DNA of 64,000 nucleotides from Littorina saxatilis. Its lineage: Eukaryota; Mollusca; Gastropoda; Littorinimorpha; Littorinidae. The translations under genes were made by a program, and so were the position numbers. The notes below the pieces were generated by a model. That model was not told where the DNA came from, made no database searches, and saw only the letters and a program-made list of their open reading frames with translations. How positions within the stretch are numbered: the stretch's first letter is position 1; each line of letters starts with the position of its first letter. Location: NCBI RefSeq assembly GCF_037325665.1, contig NC_090260.1, positions 33,266,805 to 33,330,804 on the forward strand, read 5' to 3'. Shown in pieces: positions 25,408 to 35,039 of the stretch.

Positions 25408-25581
25408 TCAGCAACGTTCACAAGCATGGCTGTCGAGTGGACAGGCCTACTGTCGCTGTCACACCGCGTCAACACAAAGGCCGACAGAGAGGCCGCGGCA
25501 AACAGACACCTGTAGACGGCGATCAGCATAGCAAAAACACTTAAAACTTATATCCGATTGAAAAGGAGAAGAAGACGCAGA

Positions 25582-25863
25582 CACGGGTCACAACACATAG
25601 ATCCTTGGATGGTTAAGAATGATTAAAATACTAGTTAATTGAACAAAGTGTGGAGACGAAGAAAAGCTGCTGGTAAGGCGCTGAACATCGCTCACAGGTA
25701 TGGATCTGCCAACCTCATCCCACTAAATCCACGAATAGAAATTTATAAATCCAGTCTTGCCTTTTCTGGTGCATCAATTTGGAACTCACTGCCAATCATT
25801 TTAAAACGCTTAAATTCACTTCAAAGTTTTAAAAAGTCTGTTCATAATTACCTCATATTTTGA
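25582..25863 (+). pseudogene. LINE reverse-transcriptase C-terminal fragment
   Basis: Encodes NIAHRYGSANLIPLNPRI ... SGASIWNSLP ... SFKKSVHNYLI and a stop, the typical last ~75 residues of non-LTR retrotransposon ORF2 proteins. The upstream RT domain is absent, as in 5'-truncated insertions. It differs in sequence and strand from the LINE at 22-25 kb. Confidence 0.7.
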
Positions 25864-26029
25864 TGATTGATGAGATGTCGATGAATATTATGATGGTATG
25901 GTTGGTAAGGAAGTTCGGCAATCAAAGGCACAATCAAAGTCGCTTTCAGGAAGTGAATGAAACTCGGCTGTGAGTTCCTAGTACAGTAATGCCATTAACA
26001 CAACATAACTTCCACTCAGTGAAGGAGTA

Positions 26030-26058
26030 GACATAAGACATAAGACATAAGATCATTT
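26030..26058 (-). mobile_element. LINE-like 3' tail, left piece
   Basis: (ACATAAG)n units followed by 'atcatttattgtccatacaa'. The sequence continues at 41,714 (ttattacaatggatgg), so it was split by the retroposon insertion. A similar 'cactttattgtccattaaaat' tail with short repeats is at 48,300. Confidence 0.5.
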
Positions 26059-26308
26059 ATTGTCCATACAACCCCCCGCGGGTTAGGGGGAATCCCATAT
26101 TGGTTGGGACTAGAAAGAATTTACCCGATGCTACCCAGCATGTCGTAAGAGGCGACTAACGGTTCTGTTTCTTCTCTTCTTTTGTCTTATTTCTGCCTTA
26201 CCAGTCCTTTCACCTATATTTCCTTCCAAGAAAACTCTCCCTACTATTCCCTGCAGTTTTCCAATTCTTTTCTTGTTGTCTTATTTCTACCTGACTGGAT
26301 CCATCACC

Positions 26309-26514
26309 AGAGAAAGGGAGAATGTACGTTCTGGCTCACCGATTCCGACAGACCCTAAATATTAACGCAAAATAGGCTTCTGGACTAAACTTTTACTAAA
26401 ATGAAACATGCGACAAAATCAGAAAAATACTGCATAAATCCATACAAAAAAAATACAGTAAAGTAAGGTTGTTTTGAACCAATGCCGGGTCTGTCGGAAT
26501 CAGTAACCCAGAAC
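26309..26514 (+). repeat. Polinton left terminal inverted repeat
   Basis: Matches 41,086-41,293 in reverse with about three differences. Its own outer 47 bases are matched in reverse by 26,487-26,514 at its inner edge, so the repeat can fold back on itself. The match with the right end stops after 'cccagaac'. Confidence 0.95.
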
Positions 26515-26637
26515 CTGGTTAAGCCACTTTATTTTTAGACGCTCTCCAAACAGCCAGCGTGTGTTTGCCAGGCCGGCAACCTGGTTAAGCCACTTTATTT
26601 TTAGACGCTCTCCAAAGAGCCAGCGTGTGTTTGTCAT
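26511..26637 (+). repeat. ~66-bp direct duplication next to the left terminal repeat
   Basis: 'aacctggttaagccac' ... 'gccagcgtgtgtttg' occurs twice in tandem with few differences. It lies between the terminal repeat and the first gene and is noncoding. Confidence 0.9.
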
Positions 26638-26779
26638 TTTTCCTGGTGCTGTGGTGGTGTGAAGACGTGTTTTCTGTGAGAAAAGTGTTTTGCCTGTCTC
26701 AAGAATCTATAGGGTTAGCTCAGGACATCAAGAATTGTTAGATTATTCTAGGCGGCCAACAACTTTAATTCTACCTGAC

Positions 26780-27508
26780 ATGGAACAAGCTTGTAATGTC
26801 CCACTACCAGCGCCAACACCATCAGAATTTTGGACAGAAGAAGAACAGCATGTACTAGAAGAGAATAGAAAATATTTTGAGCAGATGGCCTTAATAGCAG
26901 TTAAGGCTAAAACAGAAGGATTAATGAGACTGCCCAAAAAACCAAAAAGGAAGATAGAAGATTTGTTCAAAGAAAAAGACGGAAAGAAAAAGAGAGTAGA
27001 ACCAACAACGCCAAGTGATTTACATCACTATCTCGTTTCAAACCAAGCAGATGTTAGCCATGCTATATCCACAGAAGCTTTCACAAATGCTTATTTTGCT
27101 CAAGCAGAAAATGAAAAAGATATTGTGGAAAGACTGCAAAAAGGGATAAGAAATCTCAAAAGACAGGACGCACAACAAATCTTAATTTACATTCAGTTTG
27201 GACAGTTTTTGATTATGTGCAAACAATGGCAGGAGAAGCAAAGAAAAGAAGGGAGAATGAAAGAAACGTGGGCTGACTGGTTGAAAGCAAAAACTGGCTA
27301 TTCCGATGTTCATGCGCGTAGACTACGCGCCGTTGCTAGATCGCTTTATGCATTTCCGCGATTTACCACTGTTGGTTTGCCAATCAGTTTTATCATGGGC
27401 AAACTTAAACAAATCGAAGAGATGCTCCAGATCGAAGAGTACAGAGAGTACTGGTCAGAAACGCCGCATATTCCTGTCACATCAGAGCTCCAACAGTCCC
27501 AGTCTTAG
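26780..27508 (+). CDS. Polinton gene, unassigned protein (~242 aa)
   Basis: First gene inside the left end, rightward, starting at the ATG of MEQACNVPLPAPTPSEFW. It is charged, with a basic nuclear-targeting-like stretch (PKKPKRKIED) near residue 50. A helical C-terminal half contains QILIYIQFGQFLIM and 'ETWADWLKAKTGYSDVHARR', which recalls the helix-turn-helix-like DUF3102 or replication-accessory type, but only weakly. It is convergent with the polymerase gene. Function is not known to me, and a DNA-binding role is a guess. Confidence 0.7.
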   Translation: MEQACNVPLPAPTPSEFWTEEEQHVLEENRKYFEQMALIAVKAKTEGLMRLPKKPKRKIEDLFKEKDGKKKRVEPTTPSDLHHYLVSNQADVSHAISTEAFTNAYFAQAENEKDIVERLQKGIRNLKRQDAQQILIYIQFGQFLIMCKQWQEKQRKEGRMKETWADWLKAKTGYSDVHARRLRAVARSLYAFPRFTTVGLPISFIMGKLKQIEEMLQIEEYREYWSETPHIPVTSELQQSQS

Positions 27509-27576
27509 ACTTACAGTGCTTGTTTGTGCGCAACAACAGAAGTATCACACTGCGCCTGCACTGTTAGACAAGTGTT

Positions 27577-27718
27577 TAAATATAGTAACGATCATGCATG
27601 TACGGTTTCAAAAATAGTAATGACGTGATTCTAAATATAGTAACGATCATGCATGTACGGTTTCAAAAATAGTAATGACGTGATTCTAAATATAGTAACG
27701 ATCATGCATGTACGGTTT
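27577..27718 (+). repeat. 55-bp tandem repeat, 2.6 copies (inside Polinton)
   Basis: The unit 'taaatatagtaacgatcat' ... 'tagtaatgacgtgattc' repeats exactly. It lies in the gap between two convergent genes. A short 'cttcactacg' repeat follows near 27,815-27,850. Confidence 0.95.
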
Positions 27719-28073
27719 GCTGCGCCTGCCCTGCTTTGGCTGTCTTCTTAATCATCCTGCTTCAACACCCTGCTTCAGCTGTGTTATTGTTTTTGCTTCA
27801 CTCTGTTTCAACGCTTCGCTTCACTACGCTTCACTACGCTTCACTTCGCTTCAAAGGCTGCCTTCGGGCGGCCGCCGAGTGTTAACTTATTCAATTGACT
27901 TGTTTATTTTATTCAAGCTTTTGATAAGTGTACTTGGTGGCTGCTTTGAAACTCAACAAAGCCTACTAACTCCCCTTTCACAAACACTCCCCTTTCACAA
28001 GCAACTTCCTCTCCCCCGCTGCAGTCAAAACAAAGCTGTCATAGCGGGTTTTCCCGATTGACAAAAATTCTTA

Positions 28074-31000
28074 TTACACACTCAGACTATTTGCGTTTGT
28101 TCTCCAGTGGCCAATTGCATAAGAATATTCTGGTGATGAATAAACGCGCTTTGTGTCATTAGCATCTAAAGATTTCTTGTTTACAATAGTTGTGTTGATC
28201 TGATGAAGCGCGGAACTGATCTTAGGGTTGTCATGGTGAAACACTCGCTTCTGAAACAGTGCTTCCTTGTAGTTATCATGCGATATGCTCGACTTTACAA
28301 CCTGTTTGCTTACACCCTTTGCTTTTTTAACCACCCCTTTCTCACTTGCAACACTGTACATCTTTGCACGCAATCCAACATACTCCTTAATTATCTTCCC
28401 ATTCATTTCATCTTTCATCTTTCCAATAACCTTCTTGTTAACATTTGAGTGCAATGGTGATTCTTTAGGGTAGTCGCAAGTGTCATAAAAAGAATCTTTT
28501 CCTTTTACTGCAGGACTTTCAGCTTCTAGATCTTTGTAAATGTCATCCGCTGGAATGTCAAGTAAGAATGAATCTGTGTCTGTGTAAAGTACTCTCGATT
28601 TGGGATATCTTGGTTTCAAATAATCATACAAAAACTCAAGCATCAACAGTTTTGACAACTCTAGCACAGTAAAGCCTATGAATACTGGTTTGTCAAGCTT
28701 GACTACAAGTTTTTTCATTAAGATACCATACAGCTGTTCATGAAAGTATTTAAAGTCTTGATACTGTGGTTTGGATGTCAGCTTGATGGCCTCATTTTCT
28801 CTTGTAACAAGTCTAACATCCTTTCTCTTGTGTGGGTTTTCCATTGTCTTACCAAAGCAACTGTTGTTCATCAGTTTAAAAAAGTCTTTCTCTGATGCAT
28901 CAGCGGCTTTGGTTCTCAGTTCTGTGTTTTTCATGATGTAAGGTTTCATAAACTGTTCTTGATCAAATAAAATTATACGATGAACAGCCTTCAAAATTAA
29001 TCCATGTCTAATGTAAAACTGTAACAGTCTGTAGTGACACACATACTTCTTTTTGTGAAACAGATTGGGCACCAGCTTTGGAGGTTCTCTTGGGTTTACT
29101 TTTAACCTCTCAGCCGCTAAAGGATAATCATTATGTAGATCATGAAGTGATAGTGGATAGTCTAAGTCAACTTCTAGTATCCATCCCTTTCGACTGTCTG
29201 GGCCTGCTTTTAATATTGTCATCACAACACATTGTGAAAATGGTCCTGAATAGATCTTAAAGTTCCGAAGTGGAAGCGTCTGACACATTGCCCAACCATA
29301 CAAATTGTTTGCATCTAGATACATGATGTAATTAGAAGGTTTCATAGGATCAAAGTCGTCCAAGTATTTGTTGTTGGCTTTGCAGTAATTGTGTGAAGCC
29401 ATACTGATTCCTCCACGTAGTCCATTTTCAATCATCTGAAGTGTAGGAAGATCTGATAGCAAGTCAATCTTTACTCCTGTAAATCTAAGAAATGCATCCC
29501 AGCTCATGCCTGGTGCAGATATGTAATGTGAAGGATCTAGATTGTAGTGCTTCATACATGTTCTTCTGTAATTCTCAAATATATCTGCAAGTAAACAAAC
29601 ATCAGCCAACAAATATTGATCATGATAATCACCCATTGTATTACATCCTAATTTATTCCATGCAGTCTTAGCGTGTTCATAGTCTTCGTCACTTATACCT
29701 TTACCCTTCAGCCGTGAGAAGTAAGCATCCTTTGGTGGTAACTCATCTTCATCAAACCTCTCCCACGAATCCATGTATTCATATGGATAGACTCCCTTTC
29801 TAACTAAGTCACTGTCAAAGTACTTACATGTGATTGGGAAAGCAGTTAGTGATGAAGATAAAGACTCAAGTGTTCCCATCAGATGTTGAGCAGAATCGTA
29901 GAAGTATAAACTATTCAGAGTAAAGGCCATGTACTTTTCTGAAGACTGCGCAATGCATCTTGCTTTGTATTCATCAGTTACTGCCTGCATGATCAGATGT
30001 GAATCATAACCGCGCAAGTTATGGAAGAAGATTGGAAGCTTCCAAGTCTTAGGATCAAACTTTAATTGTAGATTACATTTGCTGTGTGCTGCTCCTCGGA
30101 ACTGCCCACTTACATGATCATGATCTCTTACTATTGGATTGTCTGTGTTTGGTGTTAGACTTTGTTCGCATATCCAACACTGTGTGGTAGAGTTAAACTG
30201 TTCTTGGTCTTCAGGTTTCATAACAATGTCTGAAAGATTCAGTTGTTTGGAGCAGTCATTTCGCACTTGGTTCATTTGCTGTAAGAAGTTCTTTGCTGCA
30301 TTAGGTCCTCTGTACAATTGCGGTTTAGAATGTTTACCATCTGAACTAACAACAATAAATGCATATGAACAGACTTGATGATTACTTAGAGTTACTGTTT
30401 TAGGCAGGTCTTTTGGTAAAGGTCCTTCATATGGCACAATGATAGATTCAAAGTCAGCATAAACAACATAAGGACTTTTCTGTAGTTTGCATACATTCTT
30501 AAAATACACTTTGCTGTCTGGCGGCGGTGTTGTTAACTTCACAACCGCATCATCAACGCTCTTACAATGTTGCTTGTGTATAAGTGCTGCATGAATTGAT
30601 GGAATACGCAAGAGACATCGCCTACAAAAGTCTTGTTTACTATTGTGATTGCTTGTGCTCGCCATCAGTCTACTCATTGTACGAATCAAAGTGTAATGAT
30701 ATTTTACACCATCAGTCATTAGTAACATGTCAACATGGTTAGTATCACAATCACCAATCGTTGGTGAGTTCTTTGATATTCTGACTGGTTTCAGTTCATC
30801 TTCCTCATCCCACGTGTAAACATTTACGGTGATGGGTTTGTTTTGCTGTTCAAATTTGTCAATGCTTGTAATGCTGACAGGAAATTCAATACCAGTAAAG
30901 TTTAGTTTATTTCTGTATGCATGATAGTTAGACACTCTTTCTGCATTTTTCTTTACACTGTACAGTCTTGCCAGAACACACCACATAAAACATTTGTCAT

Positions 31001-31451
31001 CATCATTCTTTATGTTCAGCACAGCACGTTTTTTGACAAGAGCAGGAGGTAAAGGTATGTAACTTCTACCTCTGATGGGGGCAAATTTACTTAGCTTCAA
31101 TTCTATTTTTATAATTTCACCTTCTGACCATCCGGATCCTTTCATCTTTGCATCCTCTGCAGCTTGCTCAAACCGTTTCATCATTTCATCTGCCCAGTTT
31201 CCATTCAATTCTGCCATAGAATTAAGTGCTAGTTGTCTGGTTGAAACATGAACTTCTAGCACCTCATCACTGATTGTTTTGTATTTTATTAAACTGACTA
31301 TCTGCACTTTTACTGGAGGTTCAATCAACAAATTGTTTGGAATTTGTTCAATGGCGTCTTGCACACTGGACTGCACATTTTGAGGATCCGTTACTTGTAA
31401 TTCAACGGTGTCAAATACTGTCGATAAAGATTCTAATACAGAGTCTTCCAT
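28074..31451 (-). CDS. Polinton B-family DNA polymerase (protein-primed type)
   Basis: About 1,125 residues from the ATG at 31,451. The C-terminal two thirds match the DNA_pol_B_2 family. Exonuclease motifs are visible as VVYADFESI and FHNLRGYDSHLI, and polymerase motifs as MYLDANNLYGWAM (motif A), KLMNNSCFGKTMEN (motif B) and YTDTDSF (motif C). A cysteine cluster (FCRRCL ... CWICEQ ... HDHVSG) lies before the exonuclease, as is common in Polinton polymerases. It would replicate the element's DNA. The integrase gene lies directly upstream in the same direction, 119 bp away. Confidence 0.95.
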   Translation of the reverse strand: MEDSVLESLSTVFDTVELQVTDPQNVQSSVQDAIEQIPNNLLIEPPVKVQIVSLIKYKTISDEVLEVHVSTRQLALNSMAELNGNWADEMMKRFEQAAEDAKMKGSGWSEGEIIKIELKLSKFAPIRGRSYIPLPPALVKKRAVLNIKNDDDKCFMWCVLARLYSVKKNAERVSNYHAYRNKLNFTGIEFPVSITSIDKFEQQNKPITVNVYTWDEEDELKPVRISKNSPTIGDCDTNHVDMLLMTDGVKYHYTLIRTMSRLMASTSNHNSKQDFCRRCLLRIPSIHAALIHKQHCKSVDDAVVKLTTPPPDSKVYFKNVCKLQKSPYVVYADFESIIVPYEGPLPKDLPKTVTLSNHQVCSYAFIVVSSDGKHSKPQLYRGPNAAKNFLQQMNQVRNDCSKQLNLSDIVMKPEDQEQFNSTTQCWICEQSLTPNTDNPIVRDHDHVSGQFRGAAHSKCNLQLKFDPKTWKLPIFFHNLRGYDSHLIMQAVTDEYKARCIAQSSEKYMAFTLNSLYFYDSAQHLMGTLESLSSSLTAFPITCKYFDSDLVRKGVYPYEYMDSWERFDEDELPPKDAYFSRLKGKGISDEDYEHAKTAWNKLGCNTMGDYHDQYLLADVCLLADIFENYRRTCMKHYNLDPSHYISAPGMSWDAFLRFTGVKIDLLSDLPTLQMIENGLRGGISMASHNYCKANNKYLDDFDPMKPSNYIMYLDANNLYGWAMCQTLPLRNFKIYSGPFSQCVVMTILKAGPDSRKGWILEVDLDYPLSLHDLHNDYPLAAERLKVNPREPPKLVPNLFHKKKYVCHYRLLQFYIRHGLILKAVHRIILFDQEQFMKPYIMKNTELRTKAADASEKDFFKLMNNSCFGKTMENPHKRKDVRLVTRENEAIKLTSKPQYQDFKYFHEQLYGILMKKLVVKLDKPVFIGFTVLELSKLLMLEFLYDYLKPRYPKSRVLYTDTDSFLLDIPADDIYKDLEAESPAVKGKDSFYDTCDYPKESPLHSNVNKKVIGKMKDEMNGKIIKEYVGLRAKMYSVASEKGVVKKAKGVSKQVVKSSISHDNYKEALFQKRVFHHDNPKISSALHQINTTIVNKKSLDANDTKRVYSSPEYSYAIGHWRTNANSLSV

Positions 31452-31570
31452 CGCTGTGAGTTTGATTTTATAACTCAAAATAAAAATATAAATTAAAAAA
31501 AATGAAGTTGCTTAGAATTCTTTCTCAGAGCTTCCATTTTTGTTAACACTATAAAATCTGAAATAAAAAA

Positions 31571-32533
31571 TCATTTAACATTTGTACCACGTGGAACTAA
31601 TTGTAATTCCTCTTTTACAAAGGCTCTTTGCGGTGCTGGTTCTCTCAAGTAATATATAGGTGGATTTGTCTCTACTACTCTCTTGATTTCATGAATGTCA
31701 ATACTCCAGATTGGATCCGTTGCACGCTTCCTGCTGTCACCCTCAGCTTCACCGGGTGCATATAAATATCTGACTTTCTGATTGAAAGGTAGTAATGCCA
31801 CTGGTGTTGTTGACTTTGGAGCAACAGGTATTGTTTTCTGTTTGATTGCATCAACTGGTCTTAACCCTGTAGCTTTAAATACCTCCAGATTCATTGCTCT
31901 AAGTACTGATGGTAATCTTTTGACCCATTCAGTGTTACGCAATTTACTTTCTGTGTCCAAAAATTCCTGATGGTACTGATATGAAAACAGTTTTTCTGCC
32001 AACTGTTTGTTAAAGCTCTCAACAATAGCCTGTGACCTGTGGTTTCCTGGAATACCTCTCTTCACTGTAACATGATGTTTTAACAGAAGCTGGTTGACAG
32101 CTCCTTTAAACTCCTTACCATCATCGCACTGAATCATTCTGGGATACTTTAGTGGTCCACGTCTGTAAATTTCTTGCAGGGCAACAGCTGTAGCTATAGC
32201 ACTTTTCTCTGTCAACGGTTCAGCATCTTTGTATCTTGTTGCAACATCAACTACAGTCAGTGCATACTTATATTTCTTCCTTCTGACTGTGTCATGCGGT
32301 AAATACAGCAGGTCTATTTGATGAGTGTCATTCGGTTTAATGTTAACAAAGTGTGGTCGTGTAATTTTTCTTGGTGCAGGTAAATAGATCTGCCAAACTG
32401 CCTGCTTTGACAACCATTTCTTTGCTGTATCTTGAGAAACACCTGCTGCGTCACTGAGCTTGTCAATAGCAGTTCTTCCTTTCCAGTATCCTTTTGGGGA
32501 ATAATATATTTTAGATAACAAAGCATCACTCAT
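31571..32533 (-). CDS. Polinton integrase (retroviral type)
   Basis: 320 residues. An N-terminal helical part (GYWKGRTAIDKLSDAAGVS) precedes the rve core, whose acidic triad appears in THQIDLLYLP, MIQCDDGKEFKG and QAIVESFN. The C-terminal part resembles the chromo/SH3-like tail of Polinton integrases (RYLYAPGEAEGDSRKRATDPIWS). It would insert the linear element and generate the short target duplication seen at the ends. It is a leftward gene between the polymerase and the small membrane-protein genes. Confidence 0.93.
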   Translation of the reverse strand: MSDALLSKIYYSPKGYWKGRTAIDKLSDAAGVSQDTAKKWLSKQAVWQIYLPAPRKITRPHFVNIKPNDTHQIDLLYLPHDTVRRKKYKYALTVVDVATRYKDAEPLTEKSAIATAVALQEIYRRGPLKYPRMIQCDDGKEFKGAVNQLLLKHHVTVKRGIPGNHRSQAIVESFNKQLAEKLFSYQYHQEFLDTESKLRNTEWVKRLPSVLRAMNLEVFKATGLRPVDAIKQKTIPVAPKSTTPVALLPFNQKVRYLYAPGEAEGDSRKRATDPIWSIDIHEIKRVVETNPPIYYLREPAPQRAFVKEELQLVPRGTNVK

Positions 32534-32554
32534 GGTTTTTTAAATGACAGAATA

Positions 32555-32965
32555 TTAAGATTTGACAGCACGCGCAATAAAGTAAACAACAGCCATACCA
32601 ATAACAATGAAAACAATCTCGCCCACCTTCTGCTCTTCTGAAGGCTGATAAAAGTCACCCAGTTTTGGAGGAGCACTTGTCTTCATTTTCTTTCCAGTTA
32701 CAAGATAGTATTCTTGAATGGCTGCATCAACATTGGCAAAGGTTTTGTTTGCATGTCCTTGCTGCCTGAGTTTATCATTCATAAAGTCTAACTGCGCAAT
32801 TCGTTTCTTCTCGTATTCATCCTGTGCTTTCGCCAGTTGTTCCATGGCTTTGTTGTGCCTTTCCCTCTCTTCACCATTTTGCAGTTTAGAAAACAAATAG
32901 TTGCTGCCAGAAAATGCAAGCGCATTTACAATCGCACCTCCCACCATCATAACCAAGCTAGCCAT
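32555..32965 (-). CDS. Polinton gene, small membrane protein (136 aa)
   Basis: Hydrophobic N-terminus (MASLVMMVGGAIVNALAF), a central charged coiled-coil-like part, a conserved-looking 'LGDFYQPSEEQK' segment, and a C-terminal membrane helix (EIVFIVIGMAVVYFIA). I recognise similar proteins next to Polinton-type polymerases in other animals, but the family has no function I can name. It lies 21 bp upstream of the integrase. Confidence 0.8.
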   Translation of the reverse strand: MASLVMMVGGAIVNALAFSGSNYLFSKLQNGEERERHNKAMEQLAKAQDEYEKKRIAQLDFMNDKLRQQGHANKTFANVDAAIQEYYLVTGKKMKTSAPPKLGDFYQPSEEQKVGEIVFIVIGMAVVYFIARAVKS

Positions 32966-32974
32966 TTTATTGTC

Positions 32975-33205
32975 TTACATGTTTATATTTTCTGGAATAA
33001 TTCCTTGCTTCACCAAAAAGTCTTTTGTTGCAAAGGAAGCTGTCACAACACCAATTAGTTTAGCACCGTCTTCGAAGTCTAACTTTCCCAAGTCGGCTGG
33101 TTTCATTCTGATGAGACTTTTACCCAGCATTGTGTAACCTACACTCAAGCCTCCAATCACTGCAGCGTGATAAACTAGATTAACTATTGTCTTTTCAGAA
33201 CTCAT
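32975..33205 (-). CDS. Polinton gene, small hydrophobic protein (76 aa)
   Basis: Starts MSSEKTIVNLVYHAAVIGGL, with a hydrophobic segment, then 'GKSLIRMKPADLGKLDFEDG' and a second hydrophobic stretch. It is compact and tightly packed between neighbours (9 bp to the next gene), which supports it being real. It is possibly a membrane or virion component, by context only. Confidence 0.75.
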   Translation of the reverse strand: MSSEKTIVNLVYHAAVIGGLSVGYTMLGKSLIRMKPADLGKLDFEDGAKLIGVVTASFATKDFLVKQGIIPENINM

Positions 33206-33235
33206 TTTTATGTTATCAAAATTAAAATATTAAAA

Positions 33236-33658
33236 TTATTCCATATGAAATGAATCCACTGCAGGTACTACTGTGGGCTTTTTTATTGTTTGTGCTGCTT
33301 TGTTTGTTGGTTTTGGTGTTTCTGATTTTGGTCTTTCTGACACTTTATATTTGCCTTGCCAAAGTTTGTAAAGCAAGTATCCACCTCCTCCAACAACAGC
33401 TGCTACAGCTACTTTTCTGTATGATAGAAATGAAGATTTTAATTCTTGATCAGTTTGTGTGACCTTAGTCACTTCAGGAATGTTTGGTGTCTGCTCAACT
33501 TCAGACATAATGTTCTGCTTTGCCTTTTGATTTAACTTTTTTTGTCTGTTCCATTCGGCTAGTTTTTTTCCTGCTTCTACTCTACCAGGTTTCTTTGTCA
33601 CTGTGTTCACTTCTGGTATTTTCGTCTGCTCCACTGTCTGCTTCAACTGATCTGTCAT
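33236..33658 (-). CDS. Polinton gene, Lys-rich single-pass protein (140 aa)
   Basis: Basic N-terminal half (KKPGRVEAGKKLAEWNRQKK), one membrane helix (YRKVAVAAVVGGGGYLLYKLW) and a Pro/Lys tail. The start codon lies inside the upstream frame (77-bp overlap), the compact layout of a virus-like element. Function is unknown. Confidence 0.7.
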   Translation of the reverse strand: MTDQLKQTVEQTKIPEVNTVTKKPGRVEAGKKLAEWNRQKKLNQKAKQNIMSEVEQTPNIPEVTKVTQTDQELKSSFLSYRKVAVAAVVGGGGYLLYKLWQGKYKVSERPKSETPKPTNKAAQTIKKPTVVPAVDSFHME

Positions 33659-34109
33659 CTTTTTTATTCTGAAAATTAATGTGTTTGAAAGTAATTAATC
33701 CAGCAACAAATGGTACTAATAAAGAACCAAATCGATAATACAGGCCACAGGCAAGAGATTCGAGGGACTTGGAAACAACAGGGTCATGAGTTAGATCATG
33801 TGTTAAGTCTTCCTCCGAGTCGAGAGGTGTAAAATGTCCAAAAATCTTTGTGTACAAACCTATAACAGTCTGTCCAATACTTCTAACCATCTTAGAACCA
33901 AGCACTGATTCATACCGTCCATGATACTTTTCTATATCTTCCGAGGAAAGATGTTGTACTTCTTCCACAGTTAACTGCTGCCCAAGGTAGTGTTTTGTTT
34001 TTCCACAAACAGCAAGTGAATACAATCTTTCTTTTTTATCAGGTATAGTCCTACTGTCACAGATTTCAATATCTGTAGCAGTCTGCATCAGCAATTCATC
34101 ACAGTTCAT
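33582..34109 (-). CDS. Polinton gene, unassigned protein (175 aa)
   Basis: Starts MNCDELLMQTATDIEICDS. Contains GKTKHYLGQQLTVEEVQHL, a hydrophobic patch (GSLLVPFVAGLITFK) and an acidic tail. It overlaps the next leftward gene by 77 bp. No family is recognised. A tandem repeat array lies just upstream. Confidence 0.7.
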   Translation of the reverse strand: MNCDELLMQTATDIEICDSRTIPDKKERLYSLAVCGKTKHYLGQQLTVEEVQHLSSEDIEKYHGRYESVLGSKMVRSIGQTVIGLYTKIFGHFTPLDSEEDLTHDLTHDPVVSKSLESLACGLYYRFGSLLVPFVAGLITFKHINFQNKKDDRSVEADSGADENTRSEHSDKETW

Positions 34110-34144
34110 TTTATTTTGATGCAGAATAAAATTAAAATCTAGTA

Positions 34145-34415
34145 ATTAAACTTAACAAGAACTTAGGTAGGAACTTAACAAGAACTTAGGTAGGAACTTG
34201 AGTAAGAACTTAGGTAGGAACTTGGGTAGGAACTTGGGTAAGAACTTAGTAAGATCTTAGTAAGAACTTGACAAGAACTTGTGTAAGAACTTGTGTAAGA
34301 ACTTGTGTAAGAACTTGGTAAGAACTTAGTAAAAACTTGACAAGAACTTGACAAGAACTTGAGTGAGAACTTGACAAGAACTTGAGTAAGAACTTGACAA
34401 GAACTTAGCAAGGAT
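34145..34415. repeat. AAGAACTTG-type tandem array (inside Polinton)
   Basis: About 25 units of 10-12 bases based on AAGAACTTG(A/T/G)N in direct orientation, some as ACAAGAACTTGAGT. It fills the gap between two leftward genes. The Ser/Tyr-rich minus-strand frame is a shadow of the array. Confidence 0.95.
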
Positions 34416-34417
34416 TT

Positions 34418-35029
34418 CTACAAACATACATACTGAACTGGTTGATCAGTTTTTAAAACCAGTTTCGAGTGCTTAGAAGATTTCAGATTATTCTTTATTC
34501 TTTCTCTCTCCTGTTTGTTTTCAATGACATCATTTTCTCGAAGGCACTCTTCAAAACTGTCACGGTCCTTTGAATAGAACAATGTTATTGTTTTGAGTTG
34601 CTCTCTAAAGTCTTTCAGAACTGCATTGTATTTTTGTGTTAATATCCAAACTGATATTAATGCATGTCGTCCACTGAATGCAAGCTTTGCTAGTGCACTT
34701 TTCTTTCTAACAATGTCACGTTCTGCTGCACAGTCATCAATAATAAACAGTGTTGGTGTGTTCTGAAAAAGATCGAAATAATGCTCCAAGCAAACATTTA
34801 GACGATCAGAAGGATTTACAATAAATATATTTTGATCAGACCATATGAATTTTCTCTCCTTGTATGTTCTGTTATGCTTTATGGTTGGACAGAATATGAC
34901 TATGTGTTCAAAGTGATTTATGTAAACGGTCTGTAATAAATCCAAAACATATCTTGTTTTGCCGCAACCTGTTGCCCCACAAATCAAAGAACAGTGTGGA
35001 TCTTTTGGAAGAAAATCTAGATACTTCAT
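34418..35029 (-). CDS. Polinton A32-like packaging ATPase
   Basis: About 203 residues from the ATG at 35,029 (MKYLDFLPKDP). A clear Walker A (ICGATGCGKT) sits near residue 20, and a Walker B (TLFIIDDC) near residue 100, followed by a sensor-like 'SVWILTQKY' segment. FtsK/HerA-type ATPases of this group package DNA into capsids in Polintons, adenovirus-like and giant viruses. It lies 10 bp downstream of the capsid-type gene in the same direction. Confidence 0.92.
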   Translation of the reverse strand: MKYLDFLPKDPHCSLICGATGCGKTRYVLDLLQTVYINHFEHIVIFCPTIKHNRTYKERKFIWSDQNIFIVNPSDRLNVCLEHYFDLFQNTPTLFIIDDCAAERDIVRKKSALAKLAFSGRHALISVWILTQKYNAVLKDFREQLKTITLFYSKDRDSFEECLRENDVIENKQERERIKNNLKSSKHSKLVLKTDQPVQYVCL

Positions 35030-35039
35030 TTTAACACGT

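Larger units (their letters stand above)
21391..25560 (-). mobile_element. CR1/L2-type LINE, near full length
   Basis: Minus-strand non-LTR retrotransposon. The 3' end is at 21,391 with a (TTA)n tail and the common 'tttatattgcgcctat ... ctaagcgc' 3' motif. The 3' UTR runs to 22,136, and an ORF with apurinic endonuclease and reverse transcriptase domains covers 22,137 to about 25,215. The 5' boundary near 25,560 is approximate. Clade is assigned from the FADD and LDLSAAFD motifs and the C-terminal [10 protein letters not shown] region, as in CR1/L2/Rex1 elements. Confidence 0.85.

Noticed and set aside
34175-34411. Ser/Tyr-rich 78-codon minus frame in the Polinton
   Set aside because: It is a translation of the AAGAACTTG array.
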